This document shows positions 35,458 through 52,949 of a stretch of 64,000 nucleotides of DNA, one piece after another. The translations under genes were made by a program, and so were the position numbers. This DNA comes from Mercurialis annua (Eukaryota > Streptophyta > Magnoliopsida > Malpighiales > Euphorbiaceae). The DNA lies in contig NC_065570.1 in assembly GCF_937616625.2 (NCBI RefSeq), forward strand, positions 5,528,001-5,592,000. The letters run 5' to 3'. The notes below the pieces were generated by a model, which saw nothing but the letters and a program-made list of their open reading frames with translations, was not told the DNA's origin and ran no database searches. Positions within the stretch are counted from its first letter, which is position 1. Every line of letters begins with the position of its first letter.

Positions 35458-36047
35458 TGATGGAGTCTGCCTTCTGAACCGGTGAGCGAACCTGCAAAAC
35501 AGGGTAGAAGCTAACCGGACGGTGGTTGTCCGATTAACTCTCCGATGCTAAAGTCAGTTTAGAGCTTTGAGCAGCGTTTTGAGTATATGAATGTAATTGT
35601 GATTCTAGGCATACCTCGTGCTCCTTTTATAGTAGTCGAATATACCTAGTAGAGTTGTATTAGGTAGGTGAATCCTACTTTGTAGGGATTCGGCCGTATC
35701 TTAAGGATTCTCCTGATTTGTCGAGATCTACCTTAATCTGATAAGAGTCCTATTTAGGAACGTCTTCCTAAATAGTCTTATCTTCCTAAAGTAGAGCTTA
35801 TCCTTCCATATGTAGTGTTTGTGTCCAAATAGGACAAGGTTTCCATATTTAGTCGTTTATCCGAATCCCGGACCTGACGCGCTCTTGGCGGATCATGTGG
35901 GATTCGGTCTTTATTAGTGTATTACCGAATCTTAGAGATTCGGTATCTCCATATCTTTCCGTCTTCAGGGGGAGTCCGGTGTCGCCTGAGAGTGGATCTC
36001 CTGCAACTCGGCTCCATTATACTTTCAGTGGGATTCGGTATCCATCA
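35458..36047 (-). repeat. 5' LTR of the retrotransposon (minus-strand element)
   Basis: This 590-bp LTR reads identical to the 29225-29814 copy by eye. On the minus strand a TATAAAAG box (35631-35624) is the likely core promoter of the element; transcription would start shortly after it and run into the primer-binding site and gag. Confidence 0.92.
35624..35631 (-). promoter_or_regulatory. TATA box in the 5' LTR
   Basis: TATAAAAG on the minus strand, in the context CTATAAAAGGAGCACGAGG. It is the only good TATA box in the LTR and is in the right direction for gag. Confidence 0.6.
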
Positions 36048-36259
36048 AGATCTAAAACATCTATTAAATAGTATTTTTTACCATTTTTCATTGCCAAATG
36101 TACTAAAATATAAAATCAAACCAAAATTTTGCTTAAGTTTCTTTATAATATAAGCAAAAAAATTATGGCAGCATTGCCCAATGATACATTTGTATATATT
36201 AAATAAAATTAGCAAACTATATCAGCAAATTTTAATTTTTTAAGTCTGTAAAAAAAAAA

Positions 36260-36580
36260 GCTTAAATGCACCAAAAATCACCAATTTTCACGTATTTTTG
36301 GTATTTAACACGAACTTTAAATTTCGGCATTAACATATATGAAATATCTAATTTTTGCATATAAGACCATGTTTGCATTTTCTTTAAAAAGCGGTGCGTT
36401 TTACGTTCAAAAGGGTGTCGTTTTAGATAAAAAAAAAACGGCATTGTTTTATGTCCAAATCGGTGCCGATGTTACTATTGTAAAAATTTGATACTTCACG
36501 TACTTTTTATGTCAAAATTAAAAGTTCGTGTTAAATACCAAAAACACGCGATAGTTCGTGATTTTTAGAGCATTTAAGCC
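36260..36580. mobile_element. Fold-back MITE-like repeat
   Basis: The left arm GCTTAAATGCACCAAAAATC, with GGTATTTAACACGAACTT further in, is mirrored on the right as AAGTTCGTGTTAAATACC and TTTTTAGAGCATTTAAGCC. The arms are about 75 bases each. The flank is a poly-A run, so the target duplication is not certain. Confidence 0.65.
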
Positions 36581-36682
36581 TAAAACGAATGACAAAAACA
36601 CTCATTTTAATATACTTTTAAAATGTTAAAAAATAAGTTAGAAGAAATAAACATCTAAATACTAAAATTATAATTATGAAAA

Positions 36683-36810
36683 GTTAAGGCATAATTATTC
36701 AAAAATTTCTCACCTTTTCACTTTTTCATTTATATCACAAATTTTTAAAATTATCAACTTTATTTCATTTTTCAATTTTCAGTTTCAATTGTATCTATTT
36801 ATTTCAAATT
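36683..36810. repeat. Family B MITE, left part
   Basis: GGCATAATTATTCAAAAATTTCTCACC and then TTTTTCAATTTTCAGTTTCAATTGTA match the left half of the element at 50978-51358. The right half is not recognisable. Confidence 0.45.
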
Positions 36811-37540
36811 TGAGTTTTTTTTCTAAAAAAGATTCAAATATATGTCCTTAATAAATGACACATGGTCTAGACAAGCCCTGATATTTTTTTTGACAAAAAC
36901 TAGAAATTAAGATCATATATGTGTTAAATATGAAGGACATATTTGAATTTTTTTTCCAAATAAAAAAACTCCTATTTAAAAAATAGGTACGATTAAAAAC
37001 ACTAAAAATTAAAAAATTAGATAAAATTTAAAAGTTTAAAATTTAATAAAAAAATATAAAATATTTTTAAATGATTAAACTAAAAGTTAAGACACTATTG
37101 ATCTGTAATTTTTATTAATTATTGAATTATTTAGTGATGTATAAACATATTTTTCCGGTCCAAATTTCTCATTCTCATGGGGTTTCATAACGCGTAAAAT
37201 ATTTAAAAAATTTATAACCTTACGAGTACCAAGTTGATAATATTTGGAACCTTACGAATACCAAGTTGATAAGAAATGGTTATAGCTGATTAATTATTTT
37301 TAAGTTCATTGACTTGAATAAATCAATGTTAAAAATATGTGCTTATAAAAGTTTATGATTTTAGACTTTTAGTTCAATTCTAGACAAAAGAAGACTCTGA
37401 ATATTATTACACCAACCACAATACTCTGCAGTCATTCAAACATTAGCAATAATGAAATATATTTATTTTCCCACAATTTGGAGATAGTCACGATATTTAA
37501 AACGAAACTAGGAAGATGTGTTTGTGAATCTTTTCTTTAA

Positions 37541-37827
37541 GGCTAAACTCATCTAGAGGCCCTTGTACTATATCATTTTTGTTCAAAAAGCCCTTATACT
37601 ATTTTTTTGTTCTTCAGGTCCCTCTACTTACATAATTTTTGATTTTTAGGTCCTTTTTTAGTTTTTTCCAGTCCCTTTACTTACAATTTTTTTGTTCCTC
37701 CAGTCCCTCAAAAGGACCTAAAAATCGGATTTTTGTCAAGTACAGGGACCTGAAGAACAAAAAAAATAGTACAAGGACTTTTTGAACAAAAATGATACAG
37801 TACAAGGGCCTTTAGATGGGTTTAGCC
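37541..37827. mobile_element. Mutator-like fold-back MITE with perfect 9-bp target duplication
   Basis: This 287-bp element has near-perfect arms: GGCTAAACTCATCTAGAGG at the left and CCTTTAGATGGGTTTAGCC at the right, extending inward through GGCCCTTGTACTATATCA and its complement. It is flanked by TTTCTTTAA at 37532-37540 and 37828-37836. Related in sequence to the element at 37918-38256. Confidence 0.85.
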
Positions 37828-37900
37828 TTTCTTTAAAAATTAAGTTAATATAGATGCATCATGCATGTAATGTTGGTCCGCACGTCCTATAGATATAACT

Positions 37901-38586
37901 AGGCTTTATATATAGTTGGCCAAACCCATATAGAGGTCCCTGTACTTTACACTTTTTTTTTTCTGTAGGTCCTTATACTTCATTTTTATATTATCTGGTC
38001 CCTCTATTTACCTATTTTTGATTTTCAGGTCCTTTGTGAGTTTTTTCCAGTCCCTCTACTTACAATTTTTGTTTCCTCCAGTCCCTCTACTTACAATTTT
38101 TGTTTCCTCCAGCCACATAAAAGGACCAGAAAAAACTCATAAAGGACTTGAAAATCAAAAATAGATAAATAGAGGGACCAAATAATACAAAAATGAAGTA
38201 TAAGGACCTACGGAAAAAAAAGTGTAAAGTACAGGGACCTCTATATGGGTTAAGCCTATATAGTTTGACCCTTATACTTGTACCCTTTTACCTATTTAAC
38301 CTCTAAATTTAACGTCTCACCTATCGAACCTCTAAACTTGTTAAATAATCCGATTTGACCCCTGAACTTGATAAATATGTAAATATTGAACCCTTCGTGT
38401 CCACCTGTCACTTGAAACATTCTAAAAAAAATTATGTACGGAGGGGTTCAATGTTTACGTATTTATCAAGTTCGGGGGTCAAATCGGGTATTTAATAAAT
38501 TCAGGAGTTCGACAGGTGAGACGTTAAGTTTGAGGATTAGGTGGGTAAAAGGGTACAAATTCAGGGGTCAAACTATGTATTAAGCC
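37901..38586. mobile_element. Fold-back MITE interrupted by another MITE
   Basis: The right end GGGGTCAAACTATGTATTAAGCC reverse-complements to the split left end GGCTTTATATATAGTT...TGACCC, which is broken by the element at 37918-38256. The arms continue for about 130 bases (ACCTCTAAACTTGTTAAAT and its mirror). The flanks GATATAACT (37892-37900) and GATAGAACT (38587-38595) are a 9-bp duplication with one mismatch. Confidence 0.78.
37918..38256. mobile_element. Mutator-like fold-back MITE nested in the 37901-38586 element
   Basis: The ends GGCCAAACCCATATAGAGG and CCTCTATATGGGTTAAGCC are inverted; the identical 9-bp duplication TATATAGTT lies at 37909-37917 and 38257-38265. The arms go on through TCCCTGTACTTTACACTTTT. 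It is younger than the element it splits. Confidence 0.85.
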
Positions 38587-39063
38587 GATAGAACTACAAT
38601 AGAGACAAAATTTATTCAAACACTTACAAAAATGGGTTCACACATCACATGATGGTGCTGATGTAATATAGTGGAATTAGAATATTACTAATTTTAAATA
38701 TTTTAAAGTTTAAAATTTAATTATAATTCAAATGAATTTTATTTAAAAAATTCCACCCCAACTTTATCTAATTACAAAAATAATTAAAGATTGAACTCAA
38801 CTTGACTCGATTAGTTATATAACAATATTAAATAATATATGAATTCAATTTGGTAATTGACTCGGTTATCTTGACTCTTGATTATGCAATTTAGTAATTG
38901 TAATCCAATGTTAAATAGCGTAGTATTAAAAATATTATATAGTAATTGGTAAAAATATTTGATTATAAATGAATTAAAATAATTTATTTACATGTTTATA
39001 AATGTGTCTAAATTCAAGCATGACTTAATAACTAGTTCTAATTAATAGTTGGTTAAACATTCT

Positions 39064-39170
39064 CTTTTTTTGATAATTTGAGGAGGGTGGAGCGCTTGTG
39101 GGAGGAATAGAACCCACGGCCTAGCAGTTTACTGCTCAGCGCTTATACCATTTGAGTTAAAGCTCATTGG
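39064..39170 (-). mobile_element. tRNA-derived SINE, copy 2
   Basis: On the minus strand it has AACTCAAATGGTATAAGCGC, TGCTAGGCCGTGGG, a B box GGTTCTATTCC, GCGCTCCACCCTCC and an A-rich tail. It is flanked by an 18-bp duplication, TAGTTGGTTAAACATTCT (39046-39063) and TAGTTGGTTAAACACTCT (39171-39188), with one mismatch. Confidence 0.82.
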
Positions 39171-39913
39171 TAGTTGGTTAAACACTCTACTTATAAATTT
39201 TTATATTTGTAATTCTTTAACAATGTGAGATTATTTTAATAGTCCCTTCAAGTGACAATCAGATATGTCCAGGTGAAGCAGGGACTGAACATCCGATTGT
39301 CACTTGAAATCATTATTTTTTTGAAACTTGAATTTAAATTTAAAATGCAGCGATATCACCGAACCGGGCCGCTGAGAAAAAACATTAAACATCTAGACGA
39401 ATAATCGGAAATTTAAGAATTCAAGCCGCAACAGCTCTGACATATATATGATCCATTTATGAATTTTTATACTATTAGCTTTTGTTTCCTTTAGTCATTA
39501 AAAAATATTTTATATTTAAATAGTCTCTTAATTATTTCTTTTTTTATATATATGATCCTTTTAAGCATAAAACGCCTTCATTCCATGTCAACTAAAATGA
39601 CAACATTTCTTATAACTCCATCCACAAAAGACCATGAATATATAAAATAAATGTTTAAATACAAATTTTTTGTTAAACAACAAGCGAAAAAAGTTTAATA
39701 ATATACAAATTTTATGATGGATTTAGTCTAAATAGGTGAAAAAACGAAGGATTCGTCAATTTTTAACGTAAATGAAATATAAATTTTAAAATTTAATAAA
39801 ACCAATTACTAATTTTTATGTTTTTAAAAATCAAAACACCGACCTATTTTTTATTTAAAATACACTGATGCGAATATAAGAGTATACACTGTTTTGGCAT
39901 CAGTACTTTTTAG

Positions 39914-40201
39914 CAGTGTTTTAAAAATCGAACCGGTGGCCGAACCGGTGAGGTCACCGGTTTCCGGTTCAACCAGTTTAACCGATTTAATGACCGGTTC
40001 AACCGGTTTAATAAATTTAAAAAAATTGGAAAAAATTCTGGTTCAACCGTTTTTGATCGGTTCAATCCAGTTCAACACCCGATTTTTACCGGTTCAATCC
40101 GGTCCAACCAAAAGATCTGGTTTTTTACCTTTTCAGACCGGACCACTGACCGGTTTGCGGTTCAACCGATCCGACCGGCCGGTCCGGTTTTTAAAATACT
40201 G
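39914..40201. mobile_element. hAT-like MITE
   Basis: Starts CAGTGTTTTAAAAATCGAAC and ends CGGTTTTTAAAATACTG, inverted repeats of the CAGTG type seen in hAT elements. The 8-bp flanks CTTTTTAG and CTTTTTAA (39906-39913, 40202-40209) match at 7 of 8. The inside is dense in ACCGGTT motifs. The open frame across it is a by-product of this composition. Confidence 0.75.
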
Positions 40202-41564
40202 CTTTTTAAACAAAAAATAAATTAATGTTTGATTTGTTTTAAAAAGAAAATTTAATAACCTATTTTATCAAATTTTAAACTTTATGTTATAATTATAAAA
40301 GCGTACTAATTTTTTTAATTAACTTATAATCATATATCATTACTTCATTAATTTTTTTCTTTTGATCTGCCAGACCAGAAACAGGTCATTACTTGTATAC
40401 TATAACAGTGCTATATTGCCAGTTCCCACCTCACCTGCTATCGAACAATGCGTACAACAAAGTTCTTTGCAACCATTAAACTAATTCAGGTTGGCATTGA
40501 TTTTTTTTTTTTAAATGTCTACTGTTTCAAAAAAAAATAGATGGATGTTTTTTTAAAAATATTTTTTATATAAAAAAGTTCTAACCTAAAATTTATAGAT
40601 TTGAACAAAACATGTCTATTGTTTAGACTATATCTATCAAAAGTAAAAACATACATTTTCATTTTTTTTTAAATTATTTAAAAATGTTTTACATATTAAA
40701 TTTGAAAAATATTCCATGCATCAAATAAAGTTGGTATTCTAATAATTTCCTACAGTCTTTTAAAATAAACCTTTATTTATTTTATCTATTTTAATTATTA
40801 TAAACTTATTTTAAATCAATGGTTTTAATTTTTATTATTGTAACTTCATAATCTTTTTTAATTTAGTTTTTTAATTATTTTACTTAATAACCACTAAAAG
40901 TAATCATTTTCAAATTATATCATGCTAATTTTCACATTTTCATAATTGATTTGATTTTTTATTGAATTATTGAAAAACAAATAAGTTAGTTAGTGTATAT
41001 TTATTATTTAATTTTAGACTAATTTATACATAAAATTAATTTAACTTTAAAAAAAAATTATGCTCATTTTAATAATTATTTATTGTTTGAAATATGTATT
41101 ATTAATTACTGAAAATTGATTCTTATTACACAGTATAATTTTTTATTTTGGTGTTGAACTAATTGATGACATAAACATTAATATAATGGAAGATAGTTAA
41201 GTAATGTAAACATAAACCAAAAATAATGATTTGCTTTTAAGATATCATCGATGAATTATAATTTTAACTTGATTTTGTGAGAATTTTCATACTTATTTCT
41301 AAATTTAATATGAAAATTGAAATTATCGCAAAGATAATACTATAAGATTGGAGGCTAATGTGAGGAATAAACAATTTCTTGAAATTGTATAAAGGGTTTA
41401 ATTTAGTTCATCTAACAAAGTTAGCAAATATTCTAGAAAAACAGAAAACCTATTTATTAATTTTTTTATACAATTTCTTTAAATTTGAAAAAAATACTTT
41501 CTCAAAAAAAATATACAAAAAAATACAAAAAAGCAATATTTATAATAAAATATTAAAAATTAAA

Positions 41565-42698
41565 GTGTTCCCGAAATACATGTTTTGCTAACTTATTTAC
41601 ACCTTTACTTGCAAGTTTTAATTTTTCTTTGTTAATTTTTTTATTTACGAAAAATACCTTTTTGTTTTTTTAATTTCAAAAATACATTTTTTCGATTTTG
41701 GTTTTTGGTTTTTTCGGTTCGGTCGAACGAATCGGTTCGTTCGACCGAACCGACCGACAATTTTTTTATATAGTGTAAGATTAGTGTATATATAATGTAT
41801 ATATAGTATTAATTTTTATTTTTCAAAGATTTTTTCCTGAATTTTTTTTATAATGTAACAGTAGTGTATATATAGTGTTTTTATGGTGTTTATATAGTGT
41901 AAGATTAGTGTATAAGTAGTGTATAAGTAGTGTATATATAGTGTATTTTTAGTGCATTTATGGCATTTGTAGTGTTTTTTGTGGTTTACACCATGAAACA
42001 TTGCAAATACACCATAAACACTGCAAATACACCATAAACACTGCAAATACACCATAAACACTGTAAATGCACCATAAATACACAATATATACACCAAAAA
42101 TACACTAAAACGTAAGTATATTATAAAATTACTACAAATCCACCATAAATCAATTTTTTCTTTACCAAATCAGTAGCAATAAATGAATTTATGAATAACA
42201 AAAGACAAAATAAATAATTATATGAATAATAGAACAATTTTATAAAGAAAAAATTATAGATCTACAATAATTTATTTACAAAATATTTAAATCATTACAA
42301 TAAACCTAAAAAATTACACAAATCTAAAAACGAGTTGAGAAATCCATAGCGTGAACGGAAGAAACGAACGGATTAGCGCGAACGGAAAAGACGAACGGAA
42401 AAACGACCAAAAACGACGAAAAATCCATCGGAAATAGATAAACGGAAAAATAATCGGAGGAGATAAAACTGAAAATCAAATGAAAAAGAAAAAGAAAAGA
42501 AGAGAGATTTTTAAGAGAGAAGAGAGAGGGAAAAATGTGGCTATGTAAAAATTTAACCTAAAACGAGATAAGACTTCTTTATATAGTGGATATTTTTTAT
42601 AAATAAATTAGCTTATTAGGTAACGTAGAATAAGGAGAAAAAATGGATTAAAATGGTATAAATACTTTACCAAAAACAGATATTTGGAAAATAATTCC
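41565..42698. mobile_element. Non-autonomous Mutator-like element, 1.13 kb (copy 2)
   Basis: It is flanked by the perfect 9-bp duplication AAAATTAAA (41556-41564 and 42699-42707). It is collinear with 18659-19817: the same termini (CCGAAATACATGTTTTGCTA against TTCTAAATACATGTTTCGGTA), the same TTCGGTTCGGTCGAAC palindrome, the same TATAGTGT/CACCATAAACACTGCAAAT arms and the same GAACGGAA stretch. It has no transposase. A short tandem repeat of ACACCATAAACACTGCAAAT units is expanded at 42005-42065. Confidence 0.82.
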
Positions 42699-42707
42699 AA
42701 AATTAAA

Positions 42708-43616
42708 CCCGATAAACCAAAATACTGAAAATTCACCACTAATTAGGAAAAACAAAGGGACAACAATGATCAATAATGATGTAGCTGTGATAATAAAGAA
42801 GAGTAACCTTAAAAATTACTCAATAAAAAACAAAAGCACCTCATTGGGTTGTTCCTAGAAAGATTCTAAAATACTAGTAGTTGGAAAAAGAGACTATGTA
42901 GGCAAAATCTATCGTTCAAATATAGAAATTTCATGTTCCAAGTTCCAACATAATTTATTTTTTAATTGAAAAAATTATTTCTGTTGTTGGGAGGGCGGAG
43001 GAAACGGTAAAACCTACAATATCATTAAAAAATATGGAGAACTTTTTGTTTACATTATACTTAATTGGCTATGAAAGAGACATGCACAAGGCAAAGATTA
43101 CGTGAAATTCTAAAAAGTTAGAATAATACCTATCCAAAAATTTTAAATCTACAAAAAATTGATTATGAAGCTTGAACAATCACTTGAGATTCTTGATAGA
43201 TTTAAGAAAACGCACCATAAAAACATAAACTTTCAAGCAAATAAACACTAAAATCCATACCGAAAAAGCTATTAAACGGATAAATTTATTGAAATAATTA
43301 ATCAATAAGTCACCATATAAATATTCTGACTCGCAAAATATATCTATTAATTGGGATAAAATATTATTTTGATTATGAAGATTTTATTAATATTCTTACT
43401 CGTACAAAATTTATATCTATCTATTTAGATAAAAATTTATTATTTTTCTAATGAAAATATGAGATAAGAAATTCTCATCGCATAATCAACGACCTACTGA
43501 TGAGATGATTTAGTTCAAATGACATAAGAGTCCCATTAATTTCAAAAATAAAACGTTAAATGTTAAAATATACTATACTAATATCATGAAATTTTAACTT
43601 TTACAATTTAAAATAT
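42708..43616. other. Intergenic, nothing recognised
   Basis: AT-rich DNA with no coherent open frame, no terminal repeats and no RNA gene that I can see. Confidence 0.4.
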
Positions 43617-43625
43617 AAACTAATA

Positions 43626-43738
43626 ATCAACGAGATATAATTTAAATGATACGAGCGCTGGACAGTAAACTATTTAGCTTGTGGGTTTAATTCCTCTCAC
43701 AAGCGCTCTCTTTTCTTCATTATTAAAAAAAAAAAAAA
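43626..43738 (+). mobile_element. tRNA-derived SINE, copy 3
   Basis: The plus strand reads TTTAAATGATACGAGCGCTGG, then CAGTAAACTATTTAGCTTGTGG, a B-box-like GGTTTAATTCC, CTCACAAGCGCTCTC and a long A tail. The duplication AAACTAATA lies at 43617-43625 and again directly after the tail (43739-43747). Confidence 0.8.
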
Positions 43739-43747
43739 AAACTAATA

Positions 43748-44323
43748 CAGTATTATAATTATTAATCTAATATATATTTTAGCGTTCATGTCAATTTTTT
43801 TATCAAAAAATTGCTTTCAAATATATCATAAAAATTAAAATTCGTATTCAAAATTATAAAAATTAAATTGTATGTTAAAAAGTACAAAACAATCAAGTTC
43901 ATTAATGATTTTATAATTAATCTTAATATTAAATGATTAATGATGATGATATCGGTTGTGGGATTAGTTAATTGTTATGTTAGTGGAGAATATAGCTATT
44001 GGTATGGTTAGATATTAGAGTGGCTTCTAAGACAAGACAAATCAATTAATACAAACCCAAAAACCATAAAAAAAATAAAAAAAAAGTGAAAAAAGTTGTA
44101 CATATTTGCTAGCTAATGTTTTGGCTTGTTTTCTTTGACAAATTCTAAGAAATAATACTATATTGCACTCTTCTTCTATGCATTCTCACACTTTTACCCA
44201 TTTTGTTGCCGGCCTTCATTTCTTGGTATTGCTCACGTCTTTCACAAAACTTCTGTAAAATAACATTGGTTTTGGGTTTGGTTTGGTTTGTCTGTACATT
44301 GATCAAGAAATTAGCAGCTAGCC
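43748..44323. promoter_or_regulatory. Upstream region of the receptor kinase
   Basis: This is the interval between the SINE and the ATG at 44324. The last 150 bases are rich in T and C, like a plant 5' untranslated leader. I cannot place a TATA box with confidence. Confidence 0.35.
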
Positions 44324-50099
<5,776 letters not shown>

Positions 50100-50977
50100 C
50101 AGATTTTTCTGCTATAATTCTTGGAAATTCTTTTTCATTACATTTCTTGAATAGGATTTTTTTTTATTTTGCTAATTAAAAATTGTTTTGATAGGATTCG
50201 TCTGATAATTTTAATAGTATATTAATTGTAATAGCTATACAGATTAATAAGGAGTGTGAGATTTTGTGTTGTAATTAAATACTACTACGTACTTATGAAA
50301 ATATTGAGACCTGTAACTTGTAATTTTCATTTCTGTTTTTTTTTCCGTCAGAATATTATGCAGTTGTAATTTGGTAAATAAAAATTAATTAACAACTTTT
50401 TTCATTTTCTCATAAATATTATCCATTTTATTTATTTTGTCAATTTTTGTGTAATTTAACATATAACAATAATTTTTACTTAATCTCACAATTGCTCAAT
50501 ATAGCATGTGTTTTTACTATTTTCAATTAAAAATTAAAAATTGATATTGTAAATCTTTTTATACGTTTCATTTTATATTTTTCTAGTTATAAACATAAAA
50601 ATTCTAAAAATTATTTTAAAATCGAGCTGTAATTTCCGTCAAACTTTAAAATTTGGATTAAATTACTAAAACTAGAAGTTTTGGTTAGATTTATAAAATG
50701 TTGAATAGATTTTGATTTTTATATCAATTAGTCCATTTGAAAGATAAATTTTAAGTCTATAAATATTTATAGTATAAAGTAAGGTATTTATATATAAATG
50801 CTACAAATAAAAAAGTTATTTTTTTTTTGACAATCAAGAACACTTTAATTATTAAACAGTTAGCATTTTGTCCTTTATTTTGTCGAAAGAAAAGGAAAAA
50901 TTGCAAAAGGGCTAACAAATGAAAATGACTCAAAAGACCAGAATTTTATAATGCTTTTACAATTTGGTTATTATTTT
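50100..50977. other. 3' side of the receptor kinase
   Basis: It probably holds the 3' untranslated region in its first 200 or so bases (AATAAAAATTAATT near 50376 is one possible poly-A signal). The rest is AT-rich with no gene seen. Confidence 0.4.
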
Positions 50978-51358
50978 AGGTGTAATCATTTAAAAATACT
51001 TCACCTTTTCGGTTATTTTCGTTTATGGTCTCACCTTTCAAAATGTTCAATTTTAGCCAATTTTCAATTTTCACTTTCAATTGTAGCCATTAATCCAAAT
51101 TAAAGTGGTAAAAAATTCAAAATATTGTTTATATTACTTCATATTATTTTATTTTACATTTTTATCGTAATAAATTTTAAAAACGGTATGAGAGGTTTAA
51201 TTGAATTTTTTTGGGTTAATTCCATATAAAATCACCACCTTTATACGTTTTTTTATTTTAATCACGCCCTTTAAAATTGGCGACAATTGAATGTGAAATT
51301 GAAAAATGGGCTAAAATTGAAGATTTTGAAAGGTGAGATATTTTTAAGTGATTAGGCA
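50978..51358. mobile_element. Family B MITE with a nested family A fragment
   Basis: The arms run GTGTAATCATTTAAAAATAC and AATTTTAGCCAATTTTCAATT at the left, answered by AATTGAAAAATGGGCTAAAATT and TATTTTTAAGTGATTAGGC at the right. Between them, from about 51213 to 51284, sits GGGTTAATTCCATATAAAATC followed by TTTTAATCACGCCCTTTAAA, which is the left end of family A (compare 26501). No target duplication was found for the outer element. Confidence 0.65.
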
Positions 51359-51372
51359 TTAACTGCAATTAT

Positions 51373-52060
51373 TAGGGGTGGGCATGGACCGGTTACCCGG
51401 TCCATGAGGGTAATATGTAAACCGGTTCATAGTAGTTCGGTTTTTAAAATTAAAAACCTAAACCTAAAATTTTAAACGGTTAACCACTAAATCGGTTAAC
51501 CATTTAAAACGGTTCGGTTATTCGATTTCGCGGTTTTTAACCATGTAACCATTAAAAAAATAGATATAAAAAAAAAATTTATAGATAAAATTTTAAATAT
51601 AGTCTAATAATTAAACTTTAATTGTCATTCTATTTAATTAGTAAAATATAAATTTTATTTATTTCTATTTCAATTAGGTATATACATATTTTATTAAAAA
51701 AATAAAGTTCTTTCAATATATATATATGTACTCCTAAAATAAAAATATATTGATAAATAAAATATTTTTTAAATATTTTTTTGTTTAGAATTTTTATGTG
51801 TTGATTATAAAATATATTTTATTTGAATAATTAAAAACATATGTATATATATATAGTATAATTTATAAAAATATATATTATTTATAAACCCGTTAACCGC
51901 GGTTTTTAAAATTTCAAAACCTAAACCTAAACCATTAACCATAAAAATCAAAAATCAAAACCTAAACCTAAACTCTTAGACCGGTTAACTATATTTTCCG
52001 GTTCGGTTTTACGGTTTCGGTTCGGTTTTACGGTTTGACCGATTTTTTTGCCCACCCCTA
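51373..52060. mobile_element. hAT-like non-autonomous element, TAGGGGTGGGCA termini
   Basis: This 688-bp element starts TAGGGGTGGGCA and ends TGCCCACCCCTA. The perfect 8-bp duplication GCAATTAT lies at 51365-51372 and 52061-52068, as hAT transposons make. Near both ends are runs of CCGGTT and ACGGTTT motifs; the middle is very AT-rich. No transposase. Confidence 0.88.
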
Positions 52061-52068
52061 GCAATTAT

Positions 52069-52949
52069 ACACATCTTTAGAACATAAACACCTAATCTTA
52101 ATTTTTGCATGTTGATAATTTTATATTAATCTAAAAATTGACCAAATCATATTAATTTGGTTCATACTTTTTAAACAATTAGTCAATTTGATTTAGTTAA
52201 TTCATTTAGAGATTGAATTTTTGATTGCGTAGTGTAATATATTTATTTTTACGTAATCAATTGAATTAATCATTTTTTTATATTATACTAACATGACTTT
52301 AAAATAAACCTAACCAATCCAACTAACTGACTAATTCGGTTAATTTCAATTAAATAAATATCTGTTTTGTTTTAAATTAATTAAAGTTTTAGAACAAACA
52401 GTAATACTATATAATTTATTTAAATAAAATTAATAAATTTTGTATATAAGTATTTAATTTTGCTGAATATAGTAGCAATTTTTAATTTTGTTATTATATT
52501 CTATTATAAAATTAAAGAGGGGTATGATAGATTTGATGTATTTAACTCAGTTATATATGATTTAATTTGGTATGATTGAAAATTAATTAAGTGCTCTCAA
52601 TCTGTAATTACTGAAACAAGAAAGAAAACGAACTGTGATTGCAAAAAATCGCAAGACATAAATAAATTGGTTTATAATTTTTTAAAATTTACGTTAAAAA
52701 CTATAGTAAATATTAAAAATAAAAAAGGAAGAAAAACAATTGTTCCTGTACTAGTATTCATTCTCTCAAATCTTTACTTCACTTTACTCTATCATTAACT
52801 TTAACCTCCCACTCTTTTCTATTTCCAAATCTCAATTCTAATCACATTCATTCAACTCATTTCCCTTTCCTCTCATTAAATCAACGTCAGATTCACCGGA
52901 AAAGTAGTTACGGCGGAGGAGGAGGACGACGACGGGACGGAGGAAGGAA
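52069..52949. promoter_or_regulatory. Upstream region of the GAUT7-like gene
   Basis: AT-rich up to about 52740, then a pyrimidine-rich stretch (about 52740-52880) and a GGA/GAC-rich leader directly before the ATG at 52950. This is the normal look of a plant promoter and 5' untranslated region. I cannot place the transcription start. Confidence 0.45.

Larger units (their letters stand above)
29225..36047 (-). mobile_element. Non-autonomous LTR retrotransposon (Gag plus protease only), recent insertion
   Basis: It has two 590-bp LTRs (29225-29814 and 35458-36047), each starting TGATGGA and ending TCCATCA, flanked by the perfect 5-bp duplication AGATC (29220-29224 and 36048-36052). On the minus strand a primer-binding site follows the 5' LTR (35458-36047 copy) and a G-rich polypurine tract precedes the other, which fixes the orientation. 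The internal 5.6 kb encode Gag and an aspartic protease on the minus strand and an opposite-strand gene, with no reverse transcriptase, RNase H or integrase. It must therefore borrow these from a related autonomous element. The primer site TGGCGCCGTCTGTGGG, the Gag type and the antisense extra gene point to the Ty3/gypsy Tat-like lineage (inference). Confidence 0.92.

Noticed and set aside
39894..40220. 108-codon open frame
   Set aside because: It lies almost wholly in the ACCGGTT-rich hAT MITE and consists of its repeat motifs.
41985..42070. CRISPR-like regular repeats
   Set aside because: Short, directly adjoining units without unique spacers inside a plant transposon; not a CRISPR array.
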